A DNA stretch of 64,000 bases from Petaurus breviceps papuanus (GCA_028583685.1 JAMXIF010001183.1:12367161-12431160); one strand, 5' to 3'; shown: positions 11,216 to 21,649, numbered from the stretch's first letter. A program made the numbers and translations. Notes: a model not told the origin generated them from the letters alone.

Positions 11216-11704
11216 TAAGACATTGGAGTTTTAACTTAAATTATTTATCTCCAACCTTGCCTTTAGGAGTTGACCAGGTGAGCCTGCAGAGACTCAGATT
11301 CTCAAATTAAGTTTTCTAAAATGGAAGAAATTTATAAGTCATGAAGAAATGACAAAGCATAGCTCAGAAAAGAGCTCAAGAGAAGAAACTGCATGCTTGT
11401 GAATACAAATGAAGGCAGGAAAGAGGGGGAAATTCCTTGATCGTCTTGTCCTTGCCTGTCTCCTCTCTTACATAGGATTCCAGAGTCTCACATTCTTGTT
11501 TCACTCTGGCTCTCCAGTGAATTGAGAGGAGCAGACAGCTATGTCATGGGGGAAGGGTGGCAGCTGTTTGTGGTTGTTTCTCATTAGCAGTTCCATCAAG
11601 CCAATAAATGTTGTAACTGTTCACTATAATAAGCAGATGGCGGGTACAGAGTCTGGGCTGGCCAAAATCAAAGTGTCATTTCATATCTGGAATGGTGTTC
11701 TCTG

Positions 11705-11745
<41 letters not shown>

Positions 11746-11905
11746 CAGAAACAGAAGTGGAAGAAGTGGGGCTTGAAAGAGGAGAAAGAAAATGGTGAGA
11801 GGTTGTGTTGTGCCTTGGAACAGGAGGTAAGAGTTATGGTCCTATTAATCTTCAAGCAGTTTCAATTCCATCAGCTTACCCAAATAGATAGCTTGATGTC
11901 CTGGG
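11216..11905. other. Unassigned stretch
   Basis: No repeat or exon was recognised apart from the CA microsatellite. The 85- and 76-codon frames here run through that microsatellite. Confidence 0.4.
11707..11744. repeat. (CA)n microsatellite
   Basis: About 19 uninterrupted CA units, so a potentially polymorphic marker. Confidence 0.98.
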
Positions 11906-11909
11906 AAGT

Positions 11910-12050
11910 GCCCTTGATTTAGAGTCAGAATTATCTAGACCTGAGCCTCAGATCATCAACTTCCTGACTGTGTGACCATAGGCAACTGACTCAACTTCCC
12001 TGACTCTATTTTCTTATCTGTAAGATTAGGATAATGAATGCAAGAGATTA
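11910..12050 (+). mobile_element. MIR-type SINE
   Basis: TTTAGAGTCAGAATTATCTA, then CTGACTGTGTGACC and TTTTCTTATCTGTAAGATTA follow the MIR order. Confidence 0.65.
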
Positions 12051-12059
12051 GACATTTAG

Positions 12060-13030
12060 ACAACCAAACCACCTTCCTGACCCTTCTTTACTTTTCTTCC
12101 CATTCCTTGTATTCTGACCCTCCCTTACCTGTTTTCATACAAACATACCATTTTATTAAATCATCAGACATTATCTTTGCCTTACCCCCAAATTCATCCT
12201 CCTTCCTGTCTTCTCCATTTCTGGCAAAAACATCACCATTCTTACAGTCATCAAAGGTTTGCAAACTTGAGGTCATCCTTGACCCTTCCCTCTCCCACCC
12301 ACCCTATATCCAGTCCATATCCCATTGATTAGTCTTATTAATTTTACCTCTACAATGTCTTTCACATAGGTGACCTCTCCATTCATGGGGCTACCACACT
12401 AATTCAAGTCCTCAAAACCTGTCAACATGGACAATTGCAGCAACTTTCTAACTGGTAGCTTTGCTTTTACTTTCTTCCTACACTAATCCATACTGTATGG
12501 CATTGCAAATTGATATTCTTAAAGTGCAGGCCTTATTGTATCGCTCCCCTGTTCAAAAATCTCTTGTAATTCTCTATTGCCTCAAGGACAAAATACAAAG
12601 TTCCTTTATATGGCATTTAAAGTCTTTTACACACAGTTTCTGCCCTATCTTTTCAGTCTGTAATTATCATTCCCTTTCATGAACTCTATGTTCCAGTCAA
12701 ATTGCCTGAACACAACATATACCTCTTATCTCTGACCCTTTGCAAAATCTGCTCTCCATATCTGGAATGAACTCATCTTGACCTCTTAGAAAACCTCTTA
12801 CATAAGACTTTTCCTTATACTTCTATCACCCCTAGCTGGGTCACCCCTTGAAATTACTTTATATTTACTCAGTCTCAATTTTGATTTACTTCCATGAGTA
12901 CCTCTTTTCTTTCCTGATAGAAGGTAAGCTCTCTGAGGGTTTAGAATAGCTTTTTGTTTGTTTCTTTGCTTTGTCATTGTGTCCCCAGCACCTTACTTAG
13001 TGCCTGAGTTTTCCGTGTTACTTACAAAAA
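12060..13030 (+). mobile_element. L2 LINE, ORF C-terminal part to 3' end
   Basis: The open frame at 12038-12328 contains EVILDPSLSHPPYIQSISH, close to the L2 protein segment GVILDSSLSLTPHIQSIS. Downstream, TTCTTAAAGTGCAGGCCTTA and TCCATATCTGGAATGAACTC match the L2 C-terminal coding region, and AAGGTAAGCTCTCTGAGGGT with CCCCAGCACCTTACTTAGTG matches its 3' end. The ORF is interrupted and old. Confidence 0.75.
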
Positions 13031-13313
13031 ACAAATATTTTTGCATCAATTGATCCTTCACACATCTAAGTTCCACAGAAATGAAAACATTTATGGATTC
13101 ATTCACCACCTCCTCTTCCTCCTTATCTACCCCCTTACCCAATCTACTTTCTCCTAATCTCATTTGATTTGTTCATTACATCTTGATATACTTAAATTAT
13201 AAACTTTTTTTAAAGGGCATTCTGTCCATATTTCTTACATTACAAAATTGTAATTATTTAAATAGCTTAATATGTAAGCACTAACATGAAGCTTTCATGT
13301 ATCCTCAAAGGTT
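13031..13313. other. Unassigned stretch before the LTR
   Basis: Nothing recognised. The last four bases (CTGT at 13314-13317, just beyond this stretch) form the left target duplication of the LTR. Confidence 0.35.
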
Positions 13314-13317
13314 CTGT

Positions 13318-13848
13318 TGAAGTACCCATCAGAAAATATACACCAAAGTCCCCTAAAACCTGCCAGAAGGGGCCCCTACCAGGGTCCCTGGAAACCACCT
13401 GATAGGCCATAATAGTGAAGGAAGGTTTCACATGTGTTGCTAGAAACATACCCCAGATCAACTAAGAACAAGAAGAAGGGGGGAGTGAAGTGCCCATCAG
13501 AAATTATACACCAAAGTCCCCTAAACCTGCTAGAAGGGGACCGCTACCAGGGTCCCTGGAAACCACCTAATAGGCCATAATAGTGAGGGAACGTTTCACC
13601 TGTGTTGCTAGAAACATGCCCCAGATACAAGTCTGTTCTTGTTAGATACCCAAGACTTTACTAGAAATGGTACCCCCCCCCTTGGAACCACATTTTGTTG
13701 ATTAGCAACACCTAGCTCTATAAAAGTATACCTTTCAGAAGACTCAGTGCTGTCTTCCCTATTGGGGAGACAATCACCAGCTGGTTAATAAACACTCCTA
13801 AATTATAATTGGCTTTGCTGTCCTGTTATTTCTCGGATGTCCACTACA
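13318..13848 (+). mobile_element. Solo LTR of an endogenous retrovirus
   Basis: The 531-base block begins TGAAG and ends CTACA, and is flanked by the 4-base direct repeat CTGT (13314-13317 and 13849-13852), the duplication size usual for gammaretrovirus-like elements. A TATA box lies in GCTCTATAAAAGTATAC near 13715, and TTAATAAACACTCC near 13785 supplies the polyadenylation signal. The U3 carries a tandem duplication of about 140 bases with a period of 168 (13318-13458 and 13486-13627). No internal viral genes are adjacent, so this is a solo LTR fossil left by recombination. The unit copies still resemble each other closely, which suggests moderate age. Confidence 0.85.
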
Positions 13849-13867
13849 CTGTCAGCAGAGAATAGCC

Positions 13868-14125
13868 TTTTGTTGTTCATTTGTCTGAGTTGTACCCAAC
13901 TCTTCATGATCCCATTTAGGGTTTTCTTGACAAAGGTACTGGAGTCATTTGCTATTTCCTTCTCCAACTCATTTTGCAGATGAGGAAATGGAGACAAACA
14001 GGGTTAAGTGACTTGCGCAGGGTCACACAGTTATTACATGTCTAAAGCCAGATTTGAACTCAGGAAAATGAGTCTTCTTGACTTCCAGCCTAGCACTCTA
14101 TCTCCTTTGCCACCTTGCTACCCCA
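13868..14125 (-). mobile_element. CORE-SINE, long type
   Basis: A full-length minus-strand copy of the long CORE-SINE: head GGGGTAGCAAGGTGGCAAAG, CORE around TGTGTGACCCTGCGCAAG, then GGTTTTCTTGACAAAGG-type tail sequence read in reverse at 13918-13936. It lies 20 bases after the solo LTR. Confidence 0.85.
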
Positions 14126-14148
14126 CCTCAAACTTAAAATATTCAAAA

Positions 14149-14212
14149 CTGATTTGAACTCAAGATGAGTGCCTGGCCTGGTGCTCTATTCACTGTGCCA
14201 TCAAGCTGCCCT
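14149..14212 (-). mobile_element. CORE-SINE 5' half fragment
   Basis: GATTTGAACTCAAGATGAGT through CACTGTGCCATCAAGCTGCC is the reverse complement of a SINE head. Only about 65 bases remain next to the complete copy. Confidence 0.7.
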
Positions 14213-14834
14213 ACCAAGTCCTACCAAGCTTTAAAAAGGATGAGTATAGATTCAATGACAAAGTTCATATATGTGTACTATGGAATAGTCTAGAAAAATA
14301 TCACCAGAACATTGTTCAACAAATGAGGGAGAAATTTTTGTCTATAAAAACTCATAAAATAGATGTAAACATAAAATGGCCCTCATTCCTAGGTGATCAA
14401 TCAGCTTCCACTTCTGAGGAGATATTGATGGATTTGTAGAAAAGGTTGACATTCTCAGTGTGTGATACTTGTCCAATGACCAATGAATTGGCACATTCCT
14501 TTAAGAACTGAGCCATTAATGTGTCAATAATATTTTCATCATAAATGAAATCGAGTTGCCGCTAAATGGAAACACAGCTCAAAAGTTCTAAGAGAGGTGA
14601 ATGAGGAGTTAGCAAAGTTGATTGCATCCTGTCCTCTAAGAAAAAATGAAGTATGAAGTATCATTTTATTGGACACTTAGTCACCTCATCTTTCGATATT
14701 TGTGCTGAATGAAAATGTAGCCCTTCATGACTCCCTCAAATGTTGGTCCCTAGAAAGCTGTGCTGGTTCCAACACATTGTGAGTCAACATCTACTTTCAC
14801 AAGCCCCAACAATGAGTTCCTTTTACCAAAGAGA
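14213..14834. other. Unassigned non-coding stretch
   Basis: About 620 bases without a recognised repeat or coding signal. Confidence 0.35.
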
Positions 14835-15004
14835 ATAAATTAGTTCAAAGCAAAAGATATTAAGCTAGACAACACAGCAAAATAAGTCATAAAGATTCCC
14901 CTCCCCATACACGTGAGGCTTACTATACCATAGTTTACTATACCACCAGTGGAAGAGAAGGCACATTGGGAGAACACTTGTACCTAGGGAACATGCACAA
15001 AAAA
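14835..15004. repeat. Dispersed repeat shared with 51555-51735
   Basis: Shares ordered blocks with a second copy 36.7 kb away in the same orientation: CAAA-rich start, AACA(C/T)AGC-type block, CCATACACGTGAGGC versus CTATACACATAAGGC, then CTATACCACCA versus CATACCACCA. The family is not named. It may be a piece of an LTR element. Confidence 0.5.
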
Positions 15005-15009
15005 TTACA

Positions 15010-16250
15010 TGATCAAAAAGTGGTATATTAGGATGTGATAGTAATGGAATGTGGAGATTCCCCTGTATTGGGCTTTGTTTTCAAATTGATTGTGTTAAAA
15101 CCCAGAGCTTGTTAATCCCACCTGTGGGATGGACTTGTTGATGTGAAAAGAAAGTCCTGAACTGGGAGGAGCTGGTGATGTAGATTTGGAGAGACAAGAG
15201 AGAGGCGGAAGACCTTTTTTGGAAGCAGCACCCACGTGGATGCAGGGAGAGAGACTAAGAGAATTGCTGGTGGCCACTTTGAATTGCCCTGGACTTTTGA
15301 GACCTGCCCCCTGAGCTGCCAAGGACTGAGGAGACATGGCTGTTTTGCTGGTACTTTGTCTGTCTGTTTTGATGTTCTTTTGCCAGATTTGTCCACTGGT
15401 GAAAGACAGTCCTGTTGTTGAAGAAGTCCTGGAACCCGGCTTTTGGTTAAGAAGCCCTGAGACTGTCCTGCAGACAGAGAGTGGATACTGTCCACTGGTG
15501 AAGGACAGTGCTGTTGTTGCAGGGGTCTGGAGACTGTCCTGCAGACAGAGTGAATACTGTCCACTGGTGAAGGACAGTGCTGTTGTTGCAGGGGTCTGGG
15601 AAACTTTCTGTTAGTTCAGAAGCCCCGAAGAAGGATTTTCTTGTTGTATGTTTACAGAAATCCTAGGAGAGGGTTTTGCTAATGTTTTCAGGGGTTCTAG
15701 GACTGTTCTACAGACAGAGGATGAATTAATGGAGGGACTGGCAATGTATCTTGTGGCCTTGCTAAGCCTTGTCTCCCCAGGAACTAAGATTGCTGAGAAC
15801 TTGCCTTGTGTCAAGATGAAGAAAAGACCTCCATTTGGGTATTAAGTGCTGTGCTTAAACTTGATGTAACTCTGGGGTAGATTCAATTGTGATCCAGGGG
15901 TGGGGAACTTTTGACCTTTTTGTGTTCTATGGTTGAGCAAATGAATGTGCTTTACTTAGATTGGAAACTAATCTCCATTTGAGAAGAGGGACTTTGTGGT
16001 AGACTAAATGAAGGTACAGCCTAGGGGTGGAGAAGTATTTAGACCAGGGACTTTGTAATTGATTGAATGATTGGAAGGTCCTGGGGTGGGGATTGGAGAT
16101 TAAATAATTGGAGATTATTTAATCACACTTAGTAAATGCTGTATTTTGGAATGATGTCATGTTTTGATCTTCTCTGTTCTTGGTCACTAAATAAAATGGA
16201 GAGCACCTATGCTGGTATTTTGAACCTTGGGAAGTTGCCTTTCCTTGGCA
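15010..16250 (+). mobile_element. Long LTR-like element, probably a solo LTR fossil
   Basis: The 1241-base block starts TGATCAAAAAG and ends CCTTGGCA. TTACA lies immediately outside both ends (15005-15009 and 16251-16255), so TG...CA termini plus a 5-base duplication are met. AATAAA occurs about 60 bases before the right end (near 16190), as in an LTR. The middle holds an internal tandem repeat of about 70 bases. No retroviral genes flank it. TTACA recurs in the right flank, so the duplication could be coincidental. The family is unknown. Confidence 0.5.
15391..15600. repeat. Minisatellite-like tandem repeat, period about 70
   Basis: Two nearly identical units begin GACTGTCCTGCAGACAGAG at 15461 and 15532 and share CCACTGGTGAAGGACAGTGC. 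A third, diverged unit starts near 15391, and a distant echo lies near 15698. The open frames on both strands here are products of this repeat. Confidence 0.85.
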
Positions 16251-16329
16251 TTACATTACATTATATTACATAGGAATATTACATAGCCATCATAGGCAGG
16301 AGGCTAGAAGGTTATTATAAATCAAGAAG

Positions 16330-17150
16330 ATATGAAAGTCAGAACTACAGTGGTTTCTGGAATTGTAAAGGTGGGGAGGGGGTAAATGTCAGAGAATTGC
16401 AAAGATAGGATAGGCTATAGAGACTGAATGGATGTGGAAAATGAGGCAGAGGAAAAAGTTAAATACCAAGATTTTGTGTTTAGGTAACTGAGAATATAGT
16501 GGTACCATCAATAGAATTAAGAGAGGTAAGGCAAAGGAGAAGCTTTGAGGGAGATAAGGAGCCTCATTTTGAACATCTTAAGTTTGAGGTAGAGCAGCAA
16601 GTTGGCAGAGTGGATAGAGTGCTAGGCTAGGAGTTAAGAAGACTCATCTTCCCAAATTCAAATCTGGCTTCAGACATTTAATAACAATGTGACCCTGGGA
16701 AAGTCACTTCACCCTGTTTGCCTCAGTTTCCTCATTTGCAAAATGAGCTGGAAAAGGAAATGGCAAACCACTCCAGTATTTTGCCAAGAAAACCTCAAAT
16801 GGGGACATGAAGGGTTGGCTGGAACTGTAATGACTGAACAAGTTTGATGTGACAGTGAAGCAAGCAGAGAGGACATTTCAGCAGGCTGAAATTTGGGGCT
16901 GGAGCTGTGACAAGAATATGGGTTAAAATGGGGGAGGGAGGTGATATGCTTATGATAGATGGCATCAGAGTGATTGAGATTATCAAGTGAAAGAATCTAG
17001 GGAGAGAAGAGAAGAATGACAGAACTTCAGGTGGTACTGTGTTTAAGAAATGGAAGAAAAAAAAGGAAATGAGCAAAAAGAACAGGAAAGAAGCATTCAG
17101 AGAAATAGTAGAACCATAAGAGAGTGATGTCATGGAGGCCCGGAGGGAAG
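16330..17150 (-). mobile_element. L2 LINE fragment with a nested SINE
   Basis: The plus strand is antisense to L2 coding sequence: GAACATCTTAAGTTTGAGGT, followed after the SINE by GGCTGGAGCTGTGACAAG and GATGGCATCAGAGTGATTGA, in the order expected for the complement of the reverse transcriptase C-terminal region. A long CORE-SINE at 16591-16840 splits it. The 161-codon minus-strand frame at 16795-17280 does not follow the L2 protein frame. Confidence 0.6.
16591..16840 (+). mobile_element. CORE-SINE, long type, inside L2
   Basis: Head GCAGCAAGTTGGCAGAGTGG, then CAATGTGACCCTGGGAAAGT, AAATGAGCTGGAAAAGGAAA and TTTTGCCAAGAAAACC. Flanking AAGTTTGAGGT and AAGTTTGATGT (near 16580 and 16841) look like diverged target duplications of the L2 sequence. 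Confidence 0.9.
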
Positions 17151-17894
17151 GGCCAGGGCTTACCTGGCAAAATACTGTGAAAAAGGTCATATAAAAACAT
17201 ACTTTTATATGCATAAATGAGGAGAGAGAATGATAGTGTTTCCACATATTGGATTGTGGTAAAGAATTAAAATAGGCCAAACACTTCTAGACTCTACAGA
17301 GAAGATTTATATCTACCTTTTTAAAATACTTTCTTCAAAAAAAGACTTTGAAGGTACTGGAGGTGGTGAGTATAGAATATCTTCATGAAAAATGAAATTG
17401 ACTCTAATCAAAAGGAAACAGGAAACTACAGTTATAGAAATCACTGCAAAATCAGCTTTATATGTGTTCTCAAATCATCTGCTTGTCAGGGCAAAGGATT
17501 AGAAGAAATAACAGATTAGAAGAAATCAGAATTAGAAGAATTAAAATTAGAAGAAATAGCAAAGATAAGTAGAGAACAATGTCCTCAATTATAGTAACTG
17601 TTTAAGCAAGATGTCAACTTCAAAAAATGGAAATAAATGAAGGTGAAAAGACTGACTGTCACTGTTACCATTGTCTACCAAAGTTTAACTGATTCAGAAA
17701 TGTAGCCAGCAAAAAAGAGTCAAAAGAAACCAGAAACTTCCTTAGCTAGCAAACCCTTAACCTCCTTCCTGGTTAAGAGATGTGATGGCCAAGAAAGCTA
17801 TCGGTTTAGCGGACAAACTTGTCTGTAGAGCACGATGGTGGAGCAAGAGGAGGATGGAAGACTTCAAATTTCAAATGTGTATCATCGCACAGTC
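17151..17894. other. Unassigned stretch with ATTAGAAGAA repeats
   Basis: At 17498-17562 the motif ATTAGAAGAA recurs four times in imperfect tandem. Otherwise nothing was recognised. Confidence 0.5.
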
Positions 17895-18211
17895 AAGAAA
17901 AACAGGAAGGGGCGGCCAGGTAGCACAGCACCGGCTCCAGTGTTGAGAACACCTGGAGATCGAATCCCCGGCTCAGACACTCAGCACCCACCCAGAAACA
18001 CCTGGCCGTGTAACCTTGAGCAAGTTACTTAACCCCAATTGCTTAGGGGCGGCCAGGTGGCTCAGCGAGTAAGAGCACCGGCTCCAGTGTTGGGATGACC
18101 TGGATCGAATCCGGGCTCAGATACTCAGTACCACACCCAGAAATAACTGGCCCTGTAACCTTGAGCAAGTTATTTAACCCCAATTGCTTTAAAAAAAAAG
18201 AAAAACAGGAA
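17895..18211 (+). mobile_element. Head-to-tail SINE dimer with one pair of target-site duplications
   Basis: Two CORE-SINEs of a third subtype (head GGGGCGGCCAGGTGGCTCAG, CORE CTGGCCGTGTAACCTTGAGC) lie in tandem. Monomer 1 spans 17909-18045 and monomer 2 starts directly at 18046 with no poly-A linker. Only monomer 2 has an A tail (18191-18197). A perfect 14-base duplication, AAGAAAAACAGGAA, flanks the pair at 17895-17908 and 18198-18211. No duplication separates the monomers. The simplest reading is that a dimeric RNA was retroposed as one unit by L1 machinery. Monomer 1 lacks a few bases of its head region. Confidence 0.9.
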
Positions 18212-18399
18212 AAAATGAATTCACAGAGAGCATGGCATGAGATCCATTCCACTGAGCACATTATCCAGGGAGTATCTGAGAATGAAACCAGAGCAGCAGA
18301 GACATAAAATGCAACAGACTTGCCTGTATTTTTATACTGATTTATTCTAACTGGCAAAAATAGTGGAACCACCTATTTATTGGGCTCTTCTAATTTCTG

Positions 18400-18463
18400 A
18401 TGTTATTGTCGCTTGGTCATTTCAATCATGTTCAACTCTTTGTGACCTCATTTGGTGTTGTTG
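18400..18463 (-). mobile_element. CORE-SINE 3' fragment
   Basis: TGTTATTGTCGCTTGGTCAT through TTTGTGACCTCATTTGG is the complement of the long-type SINE tail only. A T-run follows. Confidence 0.7.
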
Positions 18464-18787
18464 TTTTTTTTTTTTTTTACAAAGCTAATTAAATATTAAA
18501 AGATTTCAGGGCAAAAATTAAGATTTTAGCTTATGCATTAGGCAATGAATACTTTCATCAGATTCATTGCACTATAGTGGGTTCTGAGGATGTATAGTCA
18601 AAAACTCTGGATTATTAGAGAAAGGAAACAGATACATGAAAGCAGCAGAAGCAAGTACTGATATCCCAAGATAGTTGTGGGAAACCTTCCCTGATACTGC
18701 TCCTCCTCAGAAATAATCTTGAATTCTAACCCAGCTGGAAGGGATCTTGAACTCTTCCTAGAAAATTTAGAATAGTAGTAACAATAA
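18464..18787. other. Unassigned stretch
   Basis: Begins with a T-run at about 18467-18479. Nothing else was recognised. Confidence 0.35.
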
Positions 18788-18788
18788 T

Positions 18789-19050
18789 GGGCATCTAGGT
18801 GGTGAAGTAGATAAGAGTGTCTGTCCTGGAGTTAGGAAGTCTCATCTTCCTGAGTTCAAATCCATCCTCAGACACTTAACTAGTTGTGTAACCCTGGGCA
18901 AGTCACTTAACCCTGTTTGCCTTAGTTTCCTCATCTGTAAAATGAGCTGGAGAAGAAAAAGTGGCAAACCATTCCAGTCTGTTTGTCAAGAAAACCCCAA
19001 ATAGGGTCACAAAGACTTGGAAATAACTAAAAATGACCAAAAAACCCAAC
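18789..19050 (+). mobile_element. CORE-SINE, long type, full length
   Basis: GGGCATCTAGGTGGTGAAGT head, TAGTTGTGTAACCCTGGGCA CORE, AAATGAGCTGGAGAAG and TGTCAAGAAAACCCC tail segments, in order. Confidence 0.9.
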
Positions 19051-19109
19051 AGATGAATAATAATAGTACCCATTATTATTAATAATAGTACCTATTATTA
19101 TTATTATTA

Positions 19110-19320
19110 TATATGCTTTATATAATTTAAGGTATGCAAAGCCATTTACAAATATTTCATTTTATCCTCATGACAATACTGGGAGATAGGTGCTATTAAT
19201 ACCCTGTTTTACAAATGAGGAAACTGAGCCAGGCAGCAGTTAAGTGACTTGCTCAGAATCACATAACGAGTATCTGAGTCCAAATTTGAACTCAGATCTT
19301 CCTGACTCCAAGTGGAGCAA
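19110..19320 (-). mobile_element. MIR SINE
   Basis: TTATCCTCATGACAATACTG, CCTGTTTTACAAATGAGG and AAGTGACTTGCTCAGAATCA are MIR read in reverse complement. Confidence 0.8.
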
Positions 19321-19344
19321 AAAGCTGCAAGCTTCTACAAGCAA

Positions 19345-19490
19345 TGGTAGAAACCATCTAGTCCAACTCCTTTATTTTACAGATGAGGAAACTGAGGCCC
19401 AGAAATGTTGAGATTTCCCTAGACTGACACAGTAAGTTTGTGGTAGACTTAGGACTCATATCCAGGTGTCTTGAATTTTAATAAACTTTC
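19345..19490 (-). mobile_element. MIR-like fragment
   Basis: CATCTAGTCCAACTCCTTTA and CAGATGAGGAAACTGAGGCC mark an old mammalian MIR/L3-associated repeat on the minus strand. Confidence 0.55.
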
Positions 19491-19644
19491 AACTATATCA
19501 TACTCATTGTATTACTTAACATTTATATAGTGACATGTTTTCCATATATTTTTATAATTTTTATTTTATATATTTATATATATTTTCCATATAGTTTTCC
19601 ATATATTCGAATATATGTGTGTATACATTTTAAAATCTAATTAT

Positions 19645-19745
19645 TAACTAGATTGTAGGCCCCTTGAAGGAGAGGCAGTTGGCTTGTATTTCTTTATATT
19701 TCTCTTAGTCCCTGATATCTTGGGTGTGGTAAATGCTTAGAAAAT
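19645..19745 (+). mobile_element. L2 3' end remnant
   Basis: TAGATTGTAGGCCCCTTGAA followed by GTCCCTGATATCTTGGG and GGTAAATGCTTAGAAAATA resembles the L2 terminus, diverged. Confidence 0.5.
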
Positions 19746-19764
19746 ATTCCATGGAATCATCTAA

Positions 19765-19890
19765 TCCACCCAACAACCAAAACAAAGTTCCCTTGTACAA
19801 CGTCTCTGATAAGCTGTCATCTGGTTTCCGCTTGAAAATCTTCAGACGTAGGGAATTTACTGTCTCCTGACGGAGCCCGATGAACATTAG
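19765..19890 (-). mobile_element. CR1/L3-like remnant
   Basis: TGATAAGCTGTCATCTGGTT and CTTGAAAATCTTCAGACGTA resemble the antisense of the CR1/L3 3' region (consensus like GCTTGAATACCTCCAGTGA). Short and old. Confidence 0.4.
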
Positions 19891-20699
19891 TACAATTTAA
19901 TTGTCATGATTTATTTTCCCTTTTTTAAAGCTAAAGCCTTGCTTCATTGTGGCAGAGAGAGTACAGACCCTAATTTCTCAAAGAATATGCCAGTAAAGTG
20001 GAAGCTCAGGTAGGGCCTACCAAACCCAAACAACTTTAGGTATGTCCTGCTGATGTTTGTTTTCCAAGAACCAGCTAGCTAGGTTCAGAGAGGCCCATTA
20101 CGAGATTAGCTGCTAGGCAATAATTTTATTTCATTCACAGTAACTTTTAAAAAGTATTTTATTTTCCCCTAATTACATGTAAAATCTATTTCTAACATTC
20201 ATTTTTAAAACTTTGAACTCCAAATTCTCTCACTTCCTTGCTCCTCCTCCCCCCCTCCTTGAGAAGGTAAGCGATTTGATATAGATTATACATGTGTAGT
20301 CATGCAAAACATATTCCCATATTAGTCATATTGTGAAAGAAAATATAGGCCAAAATAATCCCTCAAGAAAAATAAAGTATACTTCAATCTGTGTTCAGAC
20401 ACCATCCGTTCTTTCTCTGGGGATGGATAGCATTTTTCATAAGTGCTTCAGAGTTGTCTTAGATTATTATATTGGTAACAATAGCTAAATCAATCATTCA
20501 CAGCTGATCATCTTACAACATTGCAGTTACTTTGCACACAGGACATTTGACTTCTCATTAGCTCATGCAGGTCTGTCCAGGTTTTTCCGAGAGCATCCTG
20601 CTCACCATTTCTTATAGTACAATAGTATTCCATCACAATCACATATCACAATCTGTTCAAACATTCTCCAATTGATGGGCATCGCCCAATTTCTAATTC

Positions 20700-21314
20700 T
20701 TTGCCGCCAGAAAAGAGCTACTATAAATATGTTTGTACATATAGGTCCTTTTCCTTTTTTAAAAAATCTTTTTGGATACAGACCTAGTAGTAGTATTGCT
20801 AGGTCAAAAGGGTATGCATGGCTTTATACTCATTTGGATATAGTTCCAAATTGCTCTATAGAGTGGTTAAATCAGTTCACAACTCCACCAATAGTGCATT
20901 AATGTCTCATTTTTCCCATATACCATTTGATCCATTTTGTATTTTAAGGTGTTATTGTCTTCAATATTTTTTGTGTCTCCTTTACCAATACTTGTCATTT
21001 TTCTTTTCTGTCCAATTAGCCAATCAAATAGGTATGAGGTGGTACCTCAGAATTGTTTTAATTTGCATTTCTCCAATTAATAGTGATTTAGAACATTTTT
21101 TCACATGGCTATAGATAGTTTTGTTTACATCATCTGAAAATAGTTCATATCTTTTTGATTTACCAATTGGGGAATGGCTCATATTTTTATAAATTTGACT
21201 CATTTCTCTATATGTTTGAGAAATGAGGCCTTTGTCAGAGAAACTTGCTTTGAATTTTTTCACAGTTATCATAGTTAATTGTATTTTCCTCCATTCTAAT
21301 CCCTGCCCCTCCAT
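20700..21314 (-). pseudogene. L1 ORF2 C-terminal remnant
   Basis: FSDKGLISQTYREMSQIYKN and SKSLLIGEMQIKTILRYHLI match the conserved C-terminal third of L1 ORF2 (DKGLISRIY..., SLAIREMQIKTTMRYHLTPV). Further on, a reading near HYWWSCEL and IPFDLAILLLGLYPK corresponds to the L1 motifs HCWWDCKL and IPFDPAIPLLGIYP. Endonuclease and reverse transcriptase domains are missing, and stops are present. Confidence 0.8.
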
Positions 21315-21649
21315 TTATTCTACCCTCTCTCCTTTCACCCTGTCCCCCTCAAAGGTGTTTTGCTTCTGACTACCCCATTCCACAATCTGCTCTCCCTTCA
21401 TCACCCTCCACTTCTCTTATCCTCTTCCCCTTCTCTTTTCCTGTAGGGTAAGATGACAGTAAGGTTCATTCACTTCCCCTCACTTCCCCTCTCTTCTCTT
21501 CCAGTGTAAAATCTTTTTCTTTCCTCTTTTATATGAGATTTATTTATCCCATTCTGCCTTTCTCTTTCTCCCAGCACATTCTTCTTTTTCATCCCTTAAC
21601 TTTATTTTTTTTAGATATCATTCCTTTATATTCAACTCACATCTGTGCC

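Noticed and set aside
15112-15564. 150-codon minus-strand open frame
   Set aside because: It runs through the 70-base tandem repeat of the LTR-like element. Its repetitive protein (SVCRTV... and PVDSIHS repeats) comes from the DNA repeat and matches no known family.
13318-16250. The two LTR-like blocks as the two ends of one provirus
   Set aside because: Their sequences are unrelated, each has its own flanking duplication, and the interval between them holds SINEs and other repeats, not viral genes.
16795-17280. 161-codon minus-strand open frame, the second longest in the track region of non-LINE sequence
   Set aside because: It spans a SINE tail and decayed L2, and the reading does not follow the L2 protein frame. 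No domain is visible.
17909-18045. tRNA-like SINE heads as possible tRNA genes
   Set aside because: The A- and B-box-like parts belong to CORE-SINEs present many times in the window. No cloverleaf with an anticodon arm is preserved.
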